From NCBI GenBank assembly GCA_009767595.1, contig VSDK01001818.1:430129-494128 (forward strand): a stretch of 64,000 nt of DNA. The letters run 5' to 3'. This DNA comes from Symbiodinium kawagutii. Its lineage: Eukaryota; Sar; Dinophyceae; Suessiales; Symbiodiniaceae. A program made the translations under genes and the position numbers. Below, piece after piece: positions 42,755-54,239 of this stretch; within the stretch, counting starts at the first letter, position 1; every line of letters starts with the position of its first letter. The notes beneath the pieces were generated by a model, which saw only the letters and a list, made by a program, of their open reading frames with translations, searched no databases and was not told the DNA's origin.

Positions 42755-43980
42755 GCGCCATGGGCCCAGCGGAGCCGAATGCCGTTGTTTCATGCGATTT
42801 AGTAGGGGGAAGTAGACAAAATATATAGACAGAACATGGCAAAAGTCAATGGTTATGGCAGGTGAATGATGCCCAAGACTGGTTGGCTAACGTGGTGATT
42901 TGCGGTTTGCCTGTGGAAGATCTCATTTAACATCATAATTTAACTCCATTCAACCCCGTATGTTCCAAAATGGAATAAACCAAGAAGCCACCCAAAGATG
43001 CCATTGGTTTGGCGGTGCCACTACTCTGCCACAATCCCTAGTGTGGGTCCCTGATGAACCACCGTCAGCCACCACCACTGATCATCTTGGATCATCATAG
43101 CTAGTCATAATTCACCATACCAAGCAGCATCCGTCGATGCTTTGGCTCCCTATGATTCACCAGCAAACTACAGCCAGGATGGTCAGAAAGGACTCCTTCG
43201 ACTATGTACCTTGGCATGGGTTCTTCAGGGCTTTGTTGTTGCGTGCCATGGCCGGATAGCGCAGTCGTCCACCGCTGACGTAAGACTTCCCGACCCAAAC
43301 ATGGTGGATCATGGCAAAACTTCCATGATAGGGTTGCAACTGAGGTCAGAAACCGATCCCACAGGTCTTGGTAGTTGATAAACTGCATGCTAGTGCTGTT
43401 GGCTGTCAGAACACTTTTTGTTCAACTCTTGGCAAAATGGCACTTGGAAGCCCCCAGTTTGAATGATTTCTATCCTCTTGGAAACAGCCATTGCCATTCC
43501 CAATGGTAAGCCATCAACTGAAACGGCGGATTATCTAGAAGTAATATACTGTAAATAAATGATATCATAGCCTTGTTTGGACCTCCGGGATAGAGATGGA
43601 GAAATACTGGCGATGGAGAGTGAGATACCTAGCAGTGACCATAGCCAACCTGTAGGTGAACACACCAGCTAGACCAAGCCAGAGCCCTAGATCAACGTGG
43701 TAGCAACGGTGCTACACGTATCAAGTACCTTTTAGATCACAAGATTATGGTTTTTTACAATTCTGAAAACAGTTTTTTAGATATATGTAAAAAATGCTGT
43801 ATTCAACTGCATGTTTTTTTGTTTTAGTTTACGAACTTCGGTTCAGATTGCATAGTGAAGTGCCATCGTGTAGTCAAACGTCCCAACAGTCGTCATTGAT
43901 CCCCCGGCACAGTCGTACAGTGTAGCTTTCTTGGTTACGGTATGTTAAACATGTTACGATATTCTTGTTGCCGGGTTCAG

Positions 43981-44045
43981 AGTCTCGCCGAGTTGAGGTT
44001 ATGGGATCTCTTCTGGCATTGAATGCCGTGATTATTGGCATCCAA
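43981..44045 (+). CDS. ion channel exon 2 (S1)
   Basis: Acceptor ccgggttcag, then SRRVEVMGSLLALNAVIIGI and Gln, donor gtggtc (44046). MGxxxxxNAxxIG is the usual pattern of S1 in voltage-gated cation channels of protists. Ends in phase 0. Confidence 0.62.
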
Positions 44046-44756
44046 GTGGTCTCTTCGGCTGAAGGGATGCTGTTGATCACGGGGCGCCCAACCGGCGCGC
44101 TTCTTGGGGTTGGTTCAACAGGACCGCACTGGGGGGAGGGTGCTATTTTAATAGGAAACCAATGCTTTTGGGGGATACCCCCTGAGGGGTGACCATCCAA
44201 GCTGACTAATTGACTAATTACTCTTCTGGTACATGGTTGACCGTCAGCAAGATCAGCAACATTGAGTAATTGGGTATGTCATGTAGTTCCGAGGCTAGTT
44301 TGGTCATCTTAATGGGCTTTATCAGAAGCCGGTCGGAGAGTTGCACGCAAGAGGAATATCAGGAGCAATGGCGACTTTACTTTGTGAAACTTTTCCAAGC
44401 CTTGAAGTGAGAGTTTGGGTATAGGAACTGGTTGCCCCCAAGGACACACATAGAAATCAAGCTATCATTTTCCTTCCCATAGTTCAAGTACTTCACTAGA
44501 AAAAATGCCAGGAAACCATGCGCACTATGGCAGCGCCACCATTTTCCTGTCATTTTTCCTCATTTTTCCTGGAACCAAATCCTATGAGGAGTGAAACCAC
44601 ATGAGCTCACCCATTTTTGGGGCTTGCACTGTGGATAGACTTCAGCGGTTACTGTGCCATGCTGGGGCTATGGCCTCTGAGGATTTGGGGGCCACACATC
44701 CGAGTTGGGAGCTCAGTGGGGCATGTGGTACCCCCCAGGGCCTATTAACTGGGGCT

Positions 44757-44800
44757 AGTTCACTAGGGTAACTACCAGTGAGACTAGACAGGTATATTTA
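44757..44800. repeat. member of an inverted dispersed repeat pair
   Basis: GGTAACTACCAGTGAGACTA with flanks recurs in reverse complement at 58568-58612. Confidence 0.75.
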
Positions 44801-45408
44801 GGTGGTCTATAAACCAAGGAATCTAAGCCGGGAGGTACTAGTAAATGGCAACGATGATATCAATGATAGCTGACGACCCTTGGCGGTCGACAGCGGTTAA
44901 CTAATTCATTAGTACAAATCAGAATATATTTGTGAATCCCTTCTCAGGGAACCATTGAGATTATTGTTAATTGAATTGCTTAATTATGTCCAGTGGTTGA
45001 CTACCAATGATGCGCAGGAGATTTACATTTAATGCTATGATGCCATTTTAAAACCCAGCTGACGTCTTACATTTATCAAAGCTTGCAGGCACCCTACAGT
45101 TCCAAATCAGCTTGCCAACAACTGTCCCCACCTACTATTATTCAAGACTTGATCATTGTTGTTGGTGGCTATGACTGTAATTACCCCTGCGACTGCAAGC
45201 CAGTAAACCATATCTAAGCATTATTTGCCTGGCGGTTGCTTTGACATTTTACAATTTTCCCTGTGTTGACCAATGATTGGTAGGTTAAGATATATTTTTG
45301 ATGATGGGGTGGTTCAACCACCAACCAGAAATGATCATTGCCAACCACAAAGCCATTATTAACCACTAGTTGTTTTTCGATCATCATCCACCATATAGCC
45401 ATTATCTT

Positions 45409-45533
45409 ACCACTAGTCAACCACTAGTCAACCACTAGTTAACCACTAGTTAACCACTAGTCAACCACTAGTCAACCACTAGTCAACCACTAGTTAACCA
45501 CCAGTCAACCACCAGTCAACCACTAGTTAACCA
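45409..45533. repeat. 11-bp tandem array (CAACCACTAGT)
   Basis: About eleven units, alternating CAACCACTAGT with TAACCACTAGT and a CCAGT variant, in the intron before exon 3. Confidence 0.93.
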
Positions 45534-45614
45534 TGGTTATAGGGGTGGTGAGCACCACCAACCGGTTATGAAATGCTCATTTTGTGCTGGTTTGGCTCGG
45601 CTCCACCACCACAG

Positions 45615-45704
45615 TTCCTGCGGGACCAGCGCTGGTCACAGCTGCCGGACCTGCGGTCAGGTGATCCTGCCTGGTCGCGTGCCATTGCACCTGGGTGGCG
45701 CATG
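45615..45704 (+). CDS. ion channel exon 3 (S1-S2 loop)
   Basis: The acceptor ccaccaccacag and donor gtgagg (45705) bound 30 codons, phase 0 to 0: FLRDQRWSQLPDLRSGDPAW and then ending in PGWRM. GWRM placed directly before DLIF of the next exon matches the GWRxxDxIF start of S2 common in these channels. Confidence 0.6.
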
Positions 45705-46482
45705 GTGAGGTGATGACATCAGTGAAGGGATTTAGGGAAGACCTTAGGCCTTGGGGTGACACACCCCTGCAGTTAAGGGGATGCTAGGGTGCTGCCCGAC
45801 AAACCTACTAAAGGCCTGAAAGTGACATGTTTTGGGTGATTTTTGGGGGGTTATTTTTCATTCAAAAACTTCTCAGACATGTTTTTTTTTCTAATCATTG
45901 AATTTGGTGACATTTTAGGGTTTCTCAATCCATAGGGGACCTCAAAAATGGTTACTTTATCACTAATTAAGTATGGCTATCAATGGATGATTGGGGGGTA
46001 CCCCCATTTTATATGGTGGTTTATAATCCGCCTAAGTTGTAAGTATAACTACCGCAGCTGGTAGTTACCCTAGTTAGAACCTAAGTTAACTAAGTGGAGG
46101 TAGCACTCTGCAGGTGATATATGGTGACAATCAGTCATAGTAAAATGGCTTACCATACCATTTGTTGGGGGTCTTTCTGCTTGCAATTGGCACCCCTGAG
46201 AACCCTAGAAACATCCCATGACCTGCGAAAATGACCAATTAGCTTATTCCAAAACCATCATTTGGTAGATGAACAGTTGGGTAGTGTTATTCAGCACCAT
46301 GACATCCCATGATTGATACCATTTCCTACCTGAGGGCCTACCTGCTTCTTCCAAGCTATGATCGTTGATGACCCATGACTATTAACCACTATCGTCTCAG
46401 GAAACCTCATCATATCAGCCCATCATCAACCATGACCTATCCATGACCTTCTGACCAATTCGCGCTGACTAGCTCCCACAAG

Positions 46483-46559
46483 GATCTGATTTTCTGCTCC
46501 ATTTTTGGGGTGGAGTTGCTAGTGCGCATCCTTGCCTTCGGTCGGCGGTTCTTCAGCAC
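46483..46559 (+). CDS. ion channel exon 4 (S2)
   Basis: Acceptor agctcccacaag, donor gtgccc (46560). DLIFCSIFGVELLVRILAFG carries the IFxxIFxxELLLR signature of S2, including the conserved Glu and Arg. Two leftover bases join the G that starts exon 5. Confidence 0.78.
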
Positions 46560-48063
46560 GTGCCCTGGCGCCGACACTGTGGCGACGGTGCAGATTTGAT
46601 TGGGAATCGTTGGTTACTTAATGGTTAGTAAGCGGTTAATTAGTGCTTAGCGAGTGTGCAAATGTTGGTCGCTGCGTGTGTGGTAAGATTAGATGATAGA
46701 GAGAGAATTGGTGATAATATGAAGTGTACTTCATGTCAGCATTTTGATGGTGAATTAGAGGTGGATGATTCGTGATTGTTAATGGTGGTTTCGAATGGTT
46801 TAATGCTATTAATGCCCGTGGTTCGAAATGGATCAATGGTAAATATCGCCCATGGTAAATGATGGTGTATCGTCTGTGATTCATGGCGATGGCTAATGAT
46901 TAATAGTTGATCATGGTGATCGATGGCTGCCATATTGAAATCACATGGTTTTTGCATCTGATGGTTGGCAAGCTAATGTGGGGAATAGGCCAATGCGCTC
47001 TAAACAGCCTTGGTAGGTAAGCTGGTGGTTGAGATTGTCCAAATAGCTTATGGTCAATGATGTTTTATGAGCTGATGATTTATGGCTATACATCATCATC
47101 GTTCCCGATGATCAGGCATAGTTTTTGATTCAAAGGAAGCACCTACATGTTTACAATGTGGATGCATGCGGATTCCATGCCTGATTTCATATTATGCATG
47201 TTTTACTTACTCGCCAGGCATTGATCTGATGATCTCTGAAATTCATTGAAAATCAATTTGGTGCATCCTATGATTTTTGCAGGCGCTGTAATCATGCATC
47301 TATTGCTACCATTTGTGCATCTAACCATGGTTTGTGCATCCTCCCGCTACTCCATTTGGTGCATCCAACCATTCATTGTATCAACGTTTTTTAAACAATG
47401 GATATGCCAATGCTTGGACATGCATCGGGCAAACCCTCTGGAAGCCCTGGCAAAAAATGCTTGGACATGTTCAAACGTTGGAGCAGTATGTCCTTGGCGG
47501 AAGAATTATCCCGGCTCAGTTACTGTCTCAGCTGTAGCCAGCTTTGTGACCTGTGACTCAAGGTTCTACCCGCAACTGCCACGTTTGCATAAGTAGGAGA
47601 GGCTGATGCTGCTTCAAGGTTTGCACAACGTCGATCTAGTGTTATATGTGATAATATCAGCCTATTTACAGTACTCATGCATGCATTTCTGGTCCATTCG
47701 TAATGATACTAGTCTGTGTCAAGCTCTGCCATGTGTGTTCGTTTGTTCTGCATAGTTTGCCTTTTACTGTGACACCATTATCATAGCCGTACCATCAGCA
47801 ATTCTAGATGGTCCATTTCGAACAAATTTACATGCATGGCATGGCATGGTTCATTTTATGACAAATGGTAAATTTACCATGGAGCATTAAAAGGGTCTAA
47901 AGCTGGTAGTTACCGAACCTTTCTTCGTCAGCAGTGCGGAAGTAGAATAAAGCAGCCGAAGTGTTGTTATTCGCCTTGGGCCACGAGAACAAAAAAAGTT
48001 GTGCACAGAAACTTGCCCTTCAACGCTTGAGTTCATCATCGCAGCAGCTTCTCCGTGCCCCAG

Positions 48064-48124
48064 GGACGGCTGGCAATGGAATCTGTTCGATTCAGTTGTG
48101 GTCTTCTTCAGCGTGGCAGATGAG
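48064..48124 (+). CDS. ion channel exon 5 (S3)
   Basis: Acceptor ccgtgccccag, donor gtgccg (48125). DGWQWNLFDSVVVFFSVADE has the WNxFDxxxV signature of S3 with its conserved Asp. Confidence 0.8.
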
Positions 48125-48570
48125 GTGCCGACCTCGGCTTCTGCTGGGCAGCGGTCAGGCACCACCCAACAGATCCCAACAGTGCCAGATGTGTAACGTT
48201 TGTTCTTCGGGGAAATCACCGTAGCATGTTGTAGTGCCATTTCTGGAGAGAACGTGATTCGATTCGTCCATGCGTGATTTCAGGGCAAGAATTCATTTGG
48301 ATTGGTGGCTTTAAAGATTTTTGCGCATTTTCCCTGGTAATTAACTAATGGTCGTTTGACCTGCGCATATTTTTCATGTTCCGGGGTGGTTCAGCATGTT
48401 CAACAGCGCCCAGATCTGATCAGGTCACGAAGCTGATTTTGAGCGACTCAGAGGTGCAAGAGGCAAGGGAGGGAGGTGCTTTGGACCCAGGGAGTGCGGG
48501 ATTTCAATCATGATGGGCTGCTTACACAAGTGTATAGTAACCAAGGATTATAGCTATCATGATGGGTCAA

Positions 48571-48672
48571 TTACTTCTTGCTTGGTTGGTGGTTTGAATC
48601 ATTTTTCCTACAGTCATCATTAACCAAGGGTTTGTTGACTAAGTGGTTCGACCACGAACCAGTTATGTGGAA
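48571..48672. repeat. MITE-like element, family C
   Basis: Starts CTTGGTTGGTGGTTTGAATC and ends near GTGGTTCGACCACGAACCAG, a related inverted terminus. Other copies near 45240-45345, 54240-54352, 59201-59375 and 62491-62600. Confidence 0.6.
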
Positions 48673-49504
48673 GATAACCATGGTTAGTGGAGACATTTGT
48701 TGGATGCGCGCTTGGGTTTGGGTTCGTGGGATGTAGCCATGGGATTTTACGGCCTTAGAAGGTGGATTGCAATCCTTATCACCATGATTAGTAGCCACTT
48801 ATTGAGTGGGGATGCGAACCCATGGGATTTTCTGTGGCTGCCTATGGTTAATGATGGTTAATAAGAGGTAATAATAGGGGATAGATAAGCAACAAGAATG
48901 GAGCCATGATGGTGAACTATCCTCGGTTTTGATTTCCCCCATGTTTGGAATGGTTGATTGATTGATAGTTTTGGGATGTTTTGGGATGGGTTGTAGCCGC
49001 CAGCCAGATAATCAAGGATGATTGATCATGGCTAAAAGAAGATGAGTGATTAACTAATAGGATGGTTGATACTTGGCCGGTGATTAATGCCGAATTTCAT
49101 GGGTAACAGGGATTAATGGGGCTCAACAATGCTCTACCCTTCCAGCTATCTATATGAGCGTTTCTGAAAAAAGAGGTGCCCTAAATCATCCATTGTCACA
49201 GTACTAAACCAACCATTTTGGGGCACTCCCCATTTGGAGAAGCCACCATATTAGTCTTTTTGTTGATTATTTACCCTTACTATCAACCACTATACGTAGT
49301 CTCGAAAAAAATCACCACAGATTCCAATTACCTATAATCCATATACGGGGTGTTTAAACCTTTCAATTTTGGGGAATTATTCCCTATTCTTCCCCATTTT
49401 TAACCATTACAATCCCCTAATAAACCATGCCACCTCCAGGTAACCATCCCCAACCATAGTGTAACGATCCCTACTTGGGAAGCAGCCAACCCGTTCCGTG
49501 GCAG

Positions 49505-49538
49505 ATCTTCGATAGTATCGGATTCTTGCGGCTCCTTA
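49505..49538 (+). CDS. ion channel exon 6 (start of S4)
   Basis: After the acceptor ccgtggcag, 11 codons (IFDSIGFLRLL) plus one base. The intron begins with GA (gatgct). The single A joins GA of the next exon to an Arg codon, giving the regular arginine spacing of S4. Short, so it depends on that fit. Confidence 0.55.
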
Positions 49539-49937
49539 GATGCTTGGAGTGAATCTTTCGGGGTCCTGAGCGACAAGCTTGGCATTTCCAGTGGCTGGTG
49601 AGCTTTGTGGTTCATCAAGAAAGAGGAGGTGATGTATTCAATGAATGAGGGGTGATGAATGACGGGTGATGTGCATGTATGGCGTTTTTCCAAAACAGGG
49701 GTGCCCATAAATCATGACATAAATCCATCCAATGTTTATCATTTAATTTATATCATTTATGTAACATTGGATGGATTCATCGCATAGTAACAAACCATTT
49801 ATTCACACATATGTAATCCATTATATGTAGATTTTATAGCAACAAACCATCGCAACCTTCACCTCTGCAGCCGGTGATGCCAGTGACATGACACCTGCCT
49901 CAGCTCCGCGTGGCTGAGCATCGTCGTCCTGGCTCAG

Positions 49938-50019
49938 GACTGGGTCGGATCGTGCGCTTGGTCCGAATGGTGCGCTTGATCCCTGCGCTGAAATCCATGG
50001 TGTATTTGATCCTGGCGTC
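49938..50019 (+). CDS. ion channel exon 7 (S4 voltage sensor)
   Basis: After the acceptor gtcctggctcag: LGRIVRLVRMVRLIPALK, then SMVYLILA. Arg appears every third residue (R-x-x-R-x-x-R-x-x-R), the hallmark of S4, followed by the S4-S5 linker. The GC donor gcctgg (50020) leaves TC, completed by G of the next exon. Confidence 0.8.
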
Positions 50020-50442
50020 GCCTGGCATACCTGGGGCCCGCCCTTGGAGGTCGTCGCTCGCGTGGATCCCTTGCGTGGCGTCTTGAAAGTCAGGTGGCGA
50101 AGCGCCACCTTCCAAATCTGAGGGGTCTGTTTTTGAAATTGTTACTAGGCCATTCAGAAGGGGGCATGTTCTCATGAATGGGTGACATTCGAGGGACTGC
50201 GCCATCCGCCCAGTTCTTTTTGAATATACCCGCATATGATGTTTGTTAGACACGTGTGGGATGACGATGAACAAACGCGTCTATCACCTATCATCAGCCA
50301 TCGTCATCCATCATCATCCATCACCTATCATCACCCACCACCCACCAGCATCCATCATGTTCAGCCTCCCCTGTGGCATTAGCCTTGCATGACTTCATGG
50401 AGGCCTCCAGCAACGCGCCACCGATTTCGCGTTGCTCCCCAG

Positions 50443-50539
50443 GTCCTTGAAGAGTTTCTTGTGGACGGTGGTGCTGCTGGTCATCCTCATGTATTGCGTC
50501 GCTGTGCCCTGGCACTTTCCGCAGAAGGTGGTCTCCCAG
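50443..50539 (+). CDS. ion channel exon 8 (S5)
   Basis: Acceptor gttgctccccag, donor gtgatt (50540). SLKSFLWTVVLLVILMYCVA is a typical linker end (SLKSL) and S5 helix. WHFPQKVVSQ follows and begins the outer loop. Ends in phase 0. Confidence 0.8.
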
Positions 50540-51100
50540 GTGATTCGCTCCACTGCAGAGCTTGGGGGGGTGATTTGGTGTGTGTGTGTGTGTTTTTGTT
50601 TAGTTTTGCAGGTTTTGTTTGAATGTTACTTGTTTTAAATGTTTTCTGTGCCTTGATGCTTTGTCAATGTTCGTTTTTGCATTCTGGTGAAAAATGCCGA
50701 AGCATCCTGATACGAAGGAACTAGCTGAATCATCCGAGTGTAGGATTCTATCGGTCGGCAAGCCGACAGCACTATTTGTGACAGGGTGGTGGCGATGGTC
50801 AGTTAGACCCCTAATGAACCTTGGGAAATGCATCATCGGCAGCTCGAAGACTTGCTGAGCTTGATGACTCTGGCCATTTGTCAGTGACTGGCTGGTGGTT
50901 GGGATGAAGCGAGCCAGAGCCCGTTCTGGCCCTTACAAGGGGGAGCTACCAGGAGTAGGTAGCACCTGATCCTCACCCAAAGCGGTGCGGGATCCATCTC
51001 ATCTGAGATCGGTCTCACACCGAGGACGTTGCAAGCGGGAGCTACCAGGAGTCGCCTAACCAAGTGCTACGCCCATGACTTGGCGACGCCATTTTTTGAG

Positions 51101-51201
51101 GTCTATTTTACGGAGCTTGCCTACGACCTGCGTCACAAATATCCGCAGAAAGATTTCACTTCGGTGGAGAAGACCTGGGGCCTCTCGGAGCGAGACCCGC
51201 T
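51101..51201 (+). CDS. ion channel exon 9 (S5-pore loop), tentative
   Basis: After the acceptor ccattttttgag: VYFTELAYDLRHKYPQKDFT, then WGLSERDP. The GA donor gacctg (51202) has the same six bases as the donor after exon 12 and leaves two bases that match the pore exon. The open frame extends upstream to about 51065, so a longer exon or an unrelated gene fragment is possible. Confidence 0.48.
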
Positions 51202-51640
51202 GACCTGACCAGCTCGCTAATTCAGTGATGGGATTGGGTCCAAAAATGGAGTCCCCTTAAAACTGGTGGATTCTTCTATTCGAAATTAACATCTTTGGGA
51301 TGCTTGGGGATACCACTAGTTGATGGATTTGCACATACATAATGGGAGAAGCATATCAGCAGTCTTAGCATTGGAAGATGTTTGATGTCATCTATAATCC
51401 CTTCGGATTGCAGACTCCCACATGTACTTAAATCGTTTCAATGAACAGAGCTCCTACTAAACCAGGGTAAGTTAATTGAGGTAGTTTGAGACAGTTGCTT
51501 GATGTTTCTTGGGTGGCTGTTCCAGTGATTTCTCGAGAGCCAAGGAGGGAACAATTCCACAGATTGGCACTGCCTTGCTTTATTACTTTTACTGGCTGCT
51601 GGTTTGAAACATTTGTTCCCCCGTATTCACAAATGATTCC

Positions 51641-51649
51641 TGGCTCAAG
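51641..51649 (+). other. possible spliced-leader relic
   Basis: TGGCTCAAG, the 3' end of the dinoflagellate spliced leader, lies 52 bases before the ATG of an intronless gene. Two further CTTCAAG/CCTCAAG words follow within 20 bases. Confidence 0.42.
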
Positions 51650-51700
51650 TCCCTTCAAGTGCCTCAAGTGCGATCAAACGACCTAGTTCCGTGGCTCCTG

Positions 51701-53455
51701 ATGATCTCAAGCCTGCCTGGACGTGTGACAGTGGGTGTGTCGACTCCGTCCGGGCAAACTTGCACCATTGCAGCCTTGGCTGCTGGGCGAGTGGATCAAC
51801 TTCATGGAGCCGTTGAACGTGTGCTGAAGATCCCCCGGGTTGTCCAACGACTGATCTTCGCTGGCAGGGAGATCTACAGCGAAGAGTTCTTGGCGCGACT
51901 TCATGTGGAAAATGGCAGCAACATCTCGGTCATAAACAGTTTGCCACAGAATCCGGCGTCCATTGTGGAAAGGTTGCATTGCGCGGCTTCCACCAGGCCA
52001 ACTCATTGCTTGGCGGCTGCAGTGGCACAATGCTTGGAGCATGAGGAATGGTCAGTAAAAGTTGCTGCGGCTCAAACACTTTCATGGATGGGTCAGATAG
52101 CTGTTCCTCATGCAAGTGCCATCGCTAGACTCCTAAGCGACGACCAGCCAGAAGTTCGATCAGCGGCAGCAGAATCACTTTCTTGGATGGAAGAGTCAGG
52201 TGCAAAATATGCTGGTGACATTCTGGCATCTGCAGGTGAATTTCGACCAACACATTTCGGAGGCTTTAACTTTCTACTCGCTCAGAAGCCCAAAGATGCA
52301 GTGCAAGCGTTGTTGCAGTCTGAGTTACCTAGCACCCGGCTGGCTGCCATCAAGTCTGTTCTCAGACTGCTGGAGGAAAGGGACTGGCATCCAAGAAATC
52401 CTAGAGAGAAGCTCCTTTTGCAAGAATTTCTTCTGCCCTATTGGTGTCGAGCATTCTTCGTCGATCCGTCTGAAGATGTGCGGAAGACGGTGGCTGAGTA
52501 CCTCGTGAGTCAGATCCCTACTTTCGATGCTGGAGCCGAAGTCCAACCTTTGGAGGAAGGGCTGATTTGTCAGTTCATCCGCTTCGGTGAAGACATCAAG
52601 TTTGACAAAGCAAAGTTGACAAATGATGAAGTGTCCACCACAGCATGCAAGGAAATTGCCAAAAAACTTGATGGTCACTGGCCATACTGGCCACAATGGG
52701 CCGGTGGGCAGGAGGGCCTAGATGATCCGGATACTTCAGTTAAAGCTGCAGCATGTCAAGTGTCAGTTGCCATGGTACAGTACTTGCGGCGCAGGTTCTG
52801 CGAGTGGCTTGTTGCTCCAGGTGGTTACCAAGCTTTGCTTCAAGATCTACAACATTATCCCTTCAATATGATCTATGCCGTCAAAGACTTGCTTCGCCCC
52901 ATGGTTGAAGACGGGTTGATGAGTTTTGAGTGGCAAGTGCGTCAAGCTGTGGTCGAGAGCCTGATCTCCCTTGAGCCTTTTGGAGAACAAGCTCGGTATG
53001 CCTTGCAACATGCCAGAGAGGCAGAAAAGGAAAAACCAGTTTTGGAAACAATGGCAAGGTTCTTTGCTGTATATGATGATTACTCGGAGTGCTACTCGCC
53101 CGGGTGCTACTATTGGAGAGATTGTCCCGAGGAGAATGAGAATGATCGTTTAGAATGGCCTTTAGAAGTAGAATTGTCGAAGTTGCGGAAGTTGCACGAA
53201 ACAGGTGCAGGGTATTCGAAGTCGCACTTGAGTCGCGCCGCTAGACACAAGAAAAAACATGGGGTGGATTCCTCGCACGCTCCCTCAACCATTGCTCGGC
53301 AGAAGAAGGAGGAGAGGCGAAATGCCCGACCAGAAAAGGCGGAGAACTTCTCCGAATCCAAACGCAAGAACCAAAGAGACAAAGAGCAAGACCGGCAGCT
53401 GAAGACAGCAATGCTGGGACATGAACTGCTAAGATTTGCAGTTGAAAATGCTTAA
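51701..53455 (+). CDS. intronless protein with ubiquitin-like domain and HEAT-like repeats
   Basis: The frame is open from a GTG at 51659; the first ATG is at 51701, giving 584 residues. Residues about 8-80 look ubiquitin-like: a first strand VTVGVSTPSGQTCTI, a helix, and QRLIFAGREI, matching the LIFAGKxL strand of ubiquitin. From about residue 90 come alpha-helical repeats of HEAT type, e.g. WSVKVAAAQTLSWMG, PEVRSAAAESLSWME, TRLAAIKSVLRLLEER, EDVRKTVAEYLVSQ and WQVRQAVVESLISLEPFG. The C-terminus is strongly basic and charged (KKEERRNARPEKAE) and may be nuclear or nucleic-acid binding. No introns, intact frame. It is nested in the channel intron between exons 9 and 10 on the same strand. The likely origin is retroposition of a spliced mRNA; function unknown. 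Confidence 0.85.
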   Translation: MISSLPGRVTVGVSTPSGQTCTIAALAAGRVDQLHGAVERVLKIPRVVQRLIFAGREIYSEEFLARLHVENGSNISVINSLPQNPASIVERLHCAASTRPTHCLAAAVAQCLEHEEWSVKVAAAQTLSWMGQIAVPHASAIARLLSDDQPEVRSAAAESLSWMEESGAKYAGDILASAGEFRPTHFGGFNFLLAQKPKDAVQALLQSELPSTRLAAIKSVLRLLEERDWHPRNPREKLLLQEFLLPYWCRAFFVDPSEDVRKTVAEYLVSQIPTFDAGAEVQPLEEGLICQFIRFGEDIKFDKAKLTNDEVSTTACKEIAKKLDGHWPYWPQWAGGQEGLDDPDTSVKAAACQVSVAMVQYLRRRFCEWLVAPGGYQALLQDLQHYPFNMIYAVKDLLRPMVEDGLMSFEWQVRQAVVESLISLEPFGEQARYALQHAREAEKEKPVLETMARFFAVYDDYSECYSPGCYYWRDCPEENENDRLEWPLEVELSKLRKLHETGAGYSKSHLSRAARHKKKHGVDSSHAPSTIARQKKEERRNARPEKAENFSESKRKNQRDKEQDRQLKTAMLGHELLRFAVENA

Positions 53456-54093
53456 GGCATCCTACCTAAAGCTTTTTGAGACGGACGCCATGCTGCCTTG
53501 TGAGGCCAGTCTATGCTTGACCGCTTGTACAGTGAGGAAAAAATGAAAAAGGGGTGGAAACCATCAATGCACATGTGGGTTCTGATGCTCATCATTGGAG
53601 ATCCACTGTGGGTGAAGAAGCTGGGAAAGAAGTGGCATGTAAAATCAGCAGGGATGAACTGGTGAAACCCTGTTGGCTTATTTGTTTGGGAAGGACATGC
53701 GGTAGGCAGTAGGCAGTCTTGCTCTGAGGGCATGATTGATCGCAGCTATGAGATGGTGTTTTGAATCTCAAATACTCCATGTATGGCATATTCACTGACA
53801 CTTACCAATAAGATGGCCCACGCGAACATAAATATGCCGAACAATTGGTGCATGCGATGCTTCAATTCATCCAATCGCGCAATAGCGCTGAATCTTTTCC
53901 ATCCGGATTTGCTGAATCACAATATGATGTCGAGCCTCCACTGGTCACATTTTCCACGTCAAGCCATGAGCCATGTGTGAGCTGCTAGGCCCCCCTTGGT
54001 TCTCATTCATCTTCAGTTTCTGAGGTGACACGGCTGCCCCTGGCCCGTGGATCCCGATGGCATATCACCAGGCCCCCCCAAGTAGATAGCCAG
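53456..54093. other. downstream flank of the nested gene
   Basis: No poly-A run directly after the stop. Intron-like sequence, nothing coding. Confidence 0.45.
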
Positions 54094-54162
54094 TACCGGC
54101 CAAGGATCTGTGCTCGGCTCCATTTTTTCGTTGTTCCAAGCTATCACCGGCGGCAACGATTG
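54094..54162 (+). CDS. ion channel exon 10 (pore loop)
   Basis: SVLGSIFSLFQAITGGNDW: the SLFQAIT helix followed by GGNDW is the pore-loop pattern of dinoflagellate and other protist voltage-gated channels (xLFQxxTxxxW). The donor gttcct (54163) falls inside the Trp codon, completed by G of the next exon. The start is uncertain (54094 or 54105). Confidence 0.8.
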
Positions 54163-54239
54163 GTTCCTTGGACTTGGGCTGTCCCAGATGCAGCCGGGGA
54201 GGCTGCCTTGCCATGCAGCAAATCATGTGCACATGGATG

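Noticed and set aside
45409-45533. CRISPR-like array
   Set aside because: Units are 11 bp, directly adjacent, without spacers, and the genome is eukaryotic.
47246-47596. 116-codon frame between S2 and S3 exons
   Set aside because: Low-complexity and repeated CAATGCTTGGACATG words; exons 4 and 5 join perfectly without it.
50881-51063. Minus-strand frame and inverted/direct repeats around GGGAGCTACCAGGAGT
   Set aside because: The frame consists of a direct repeat and intron-like sequence; no protein character.
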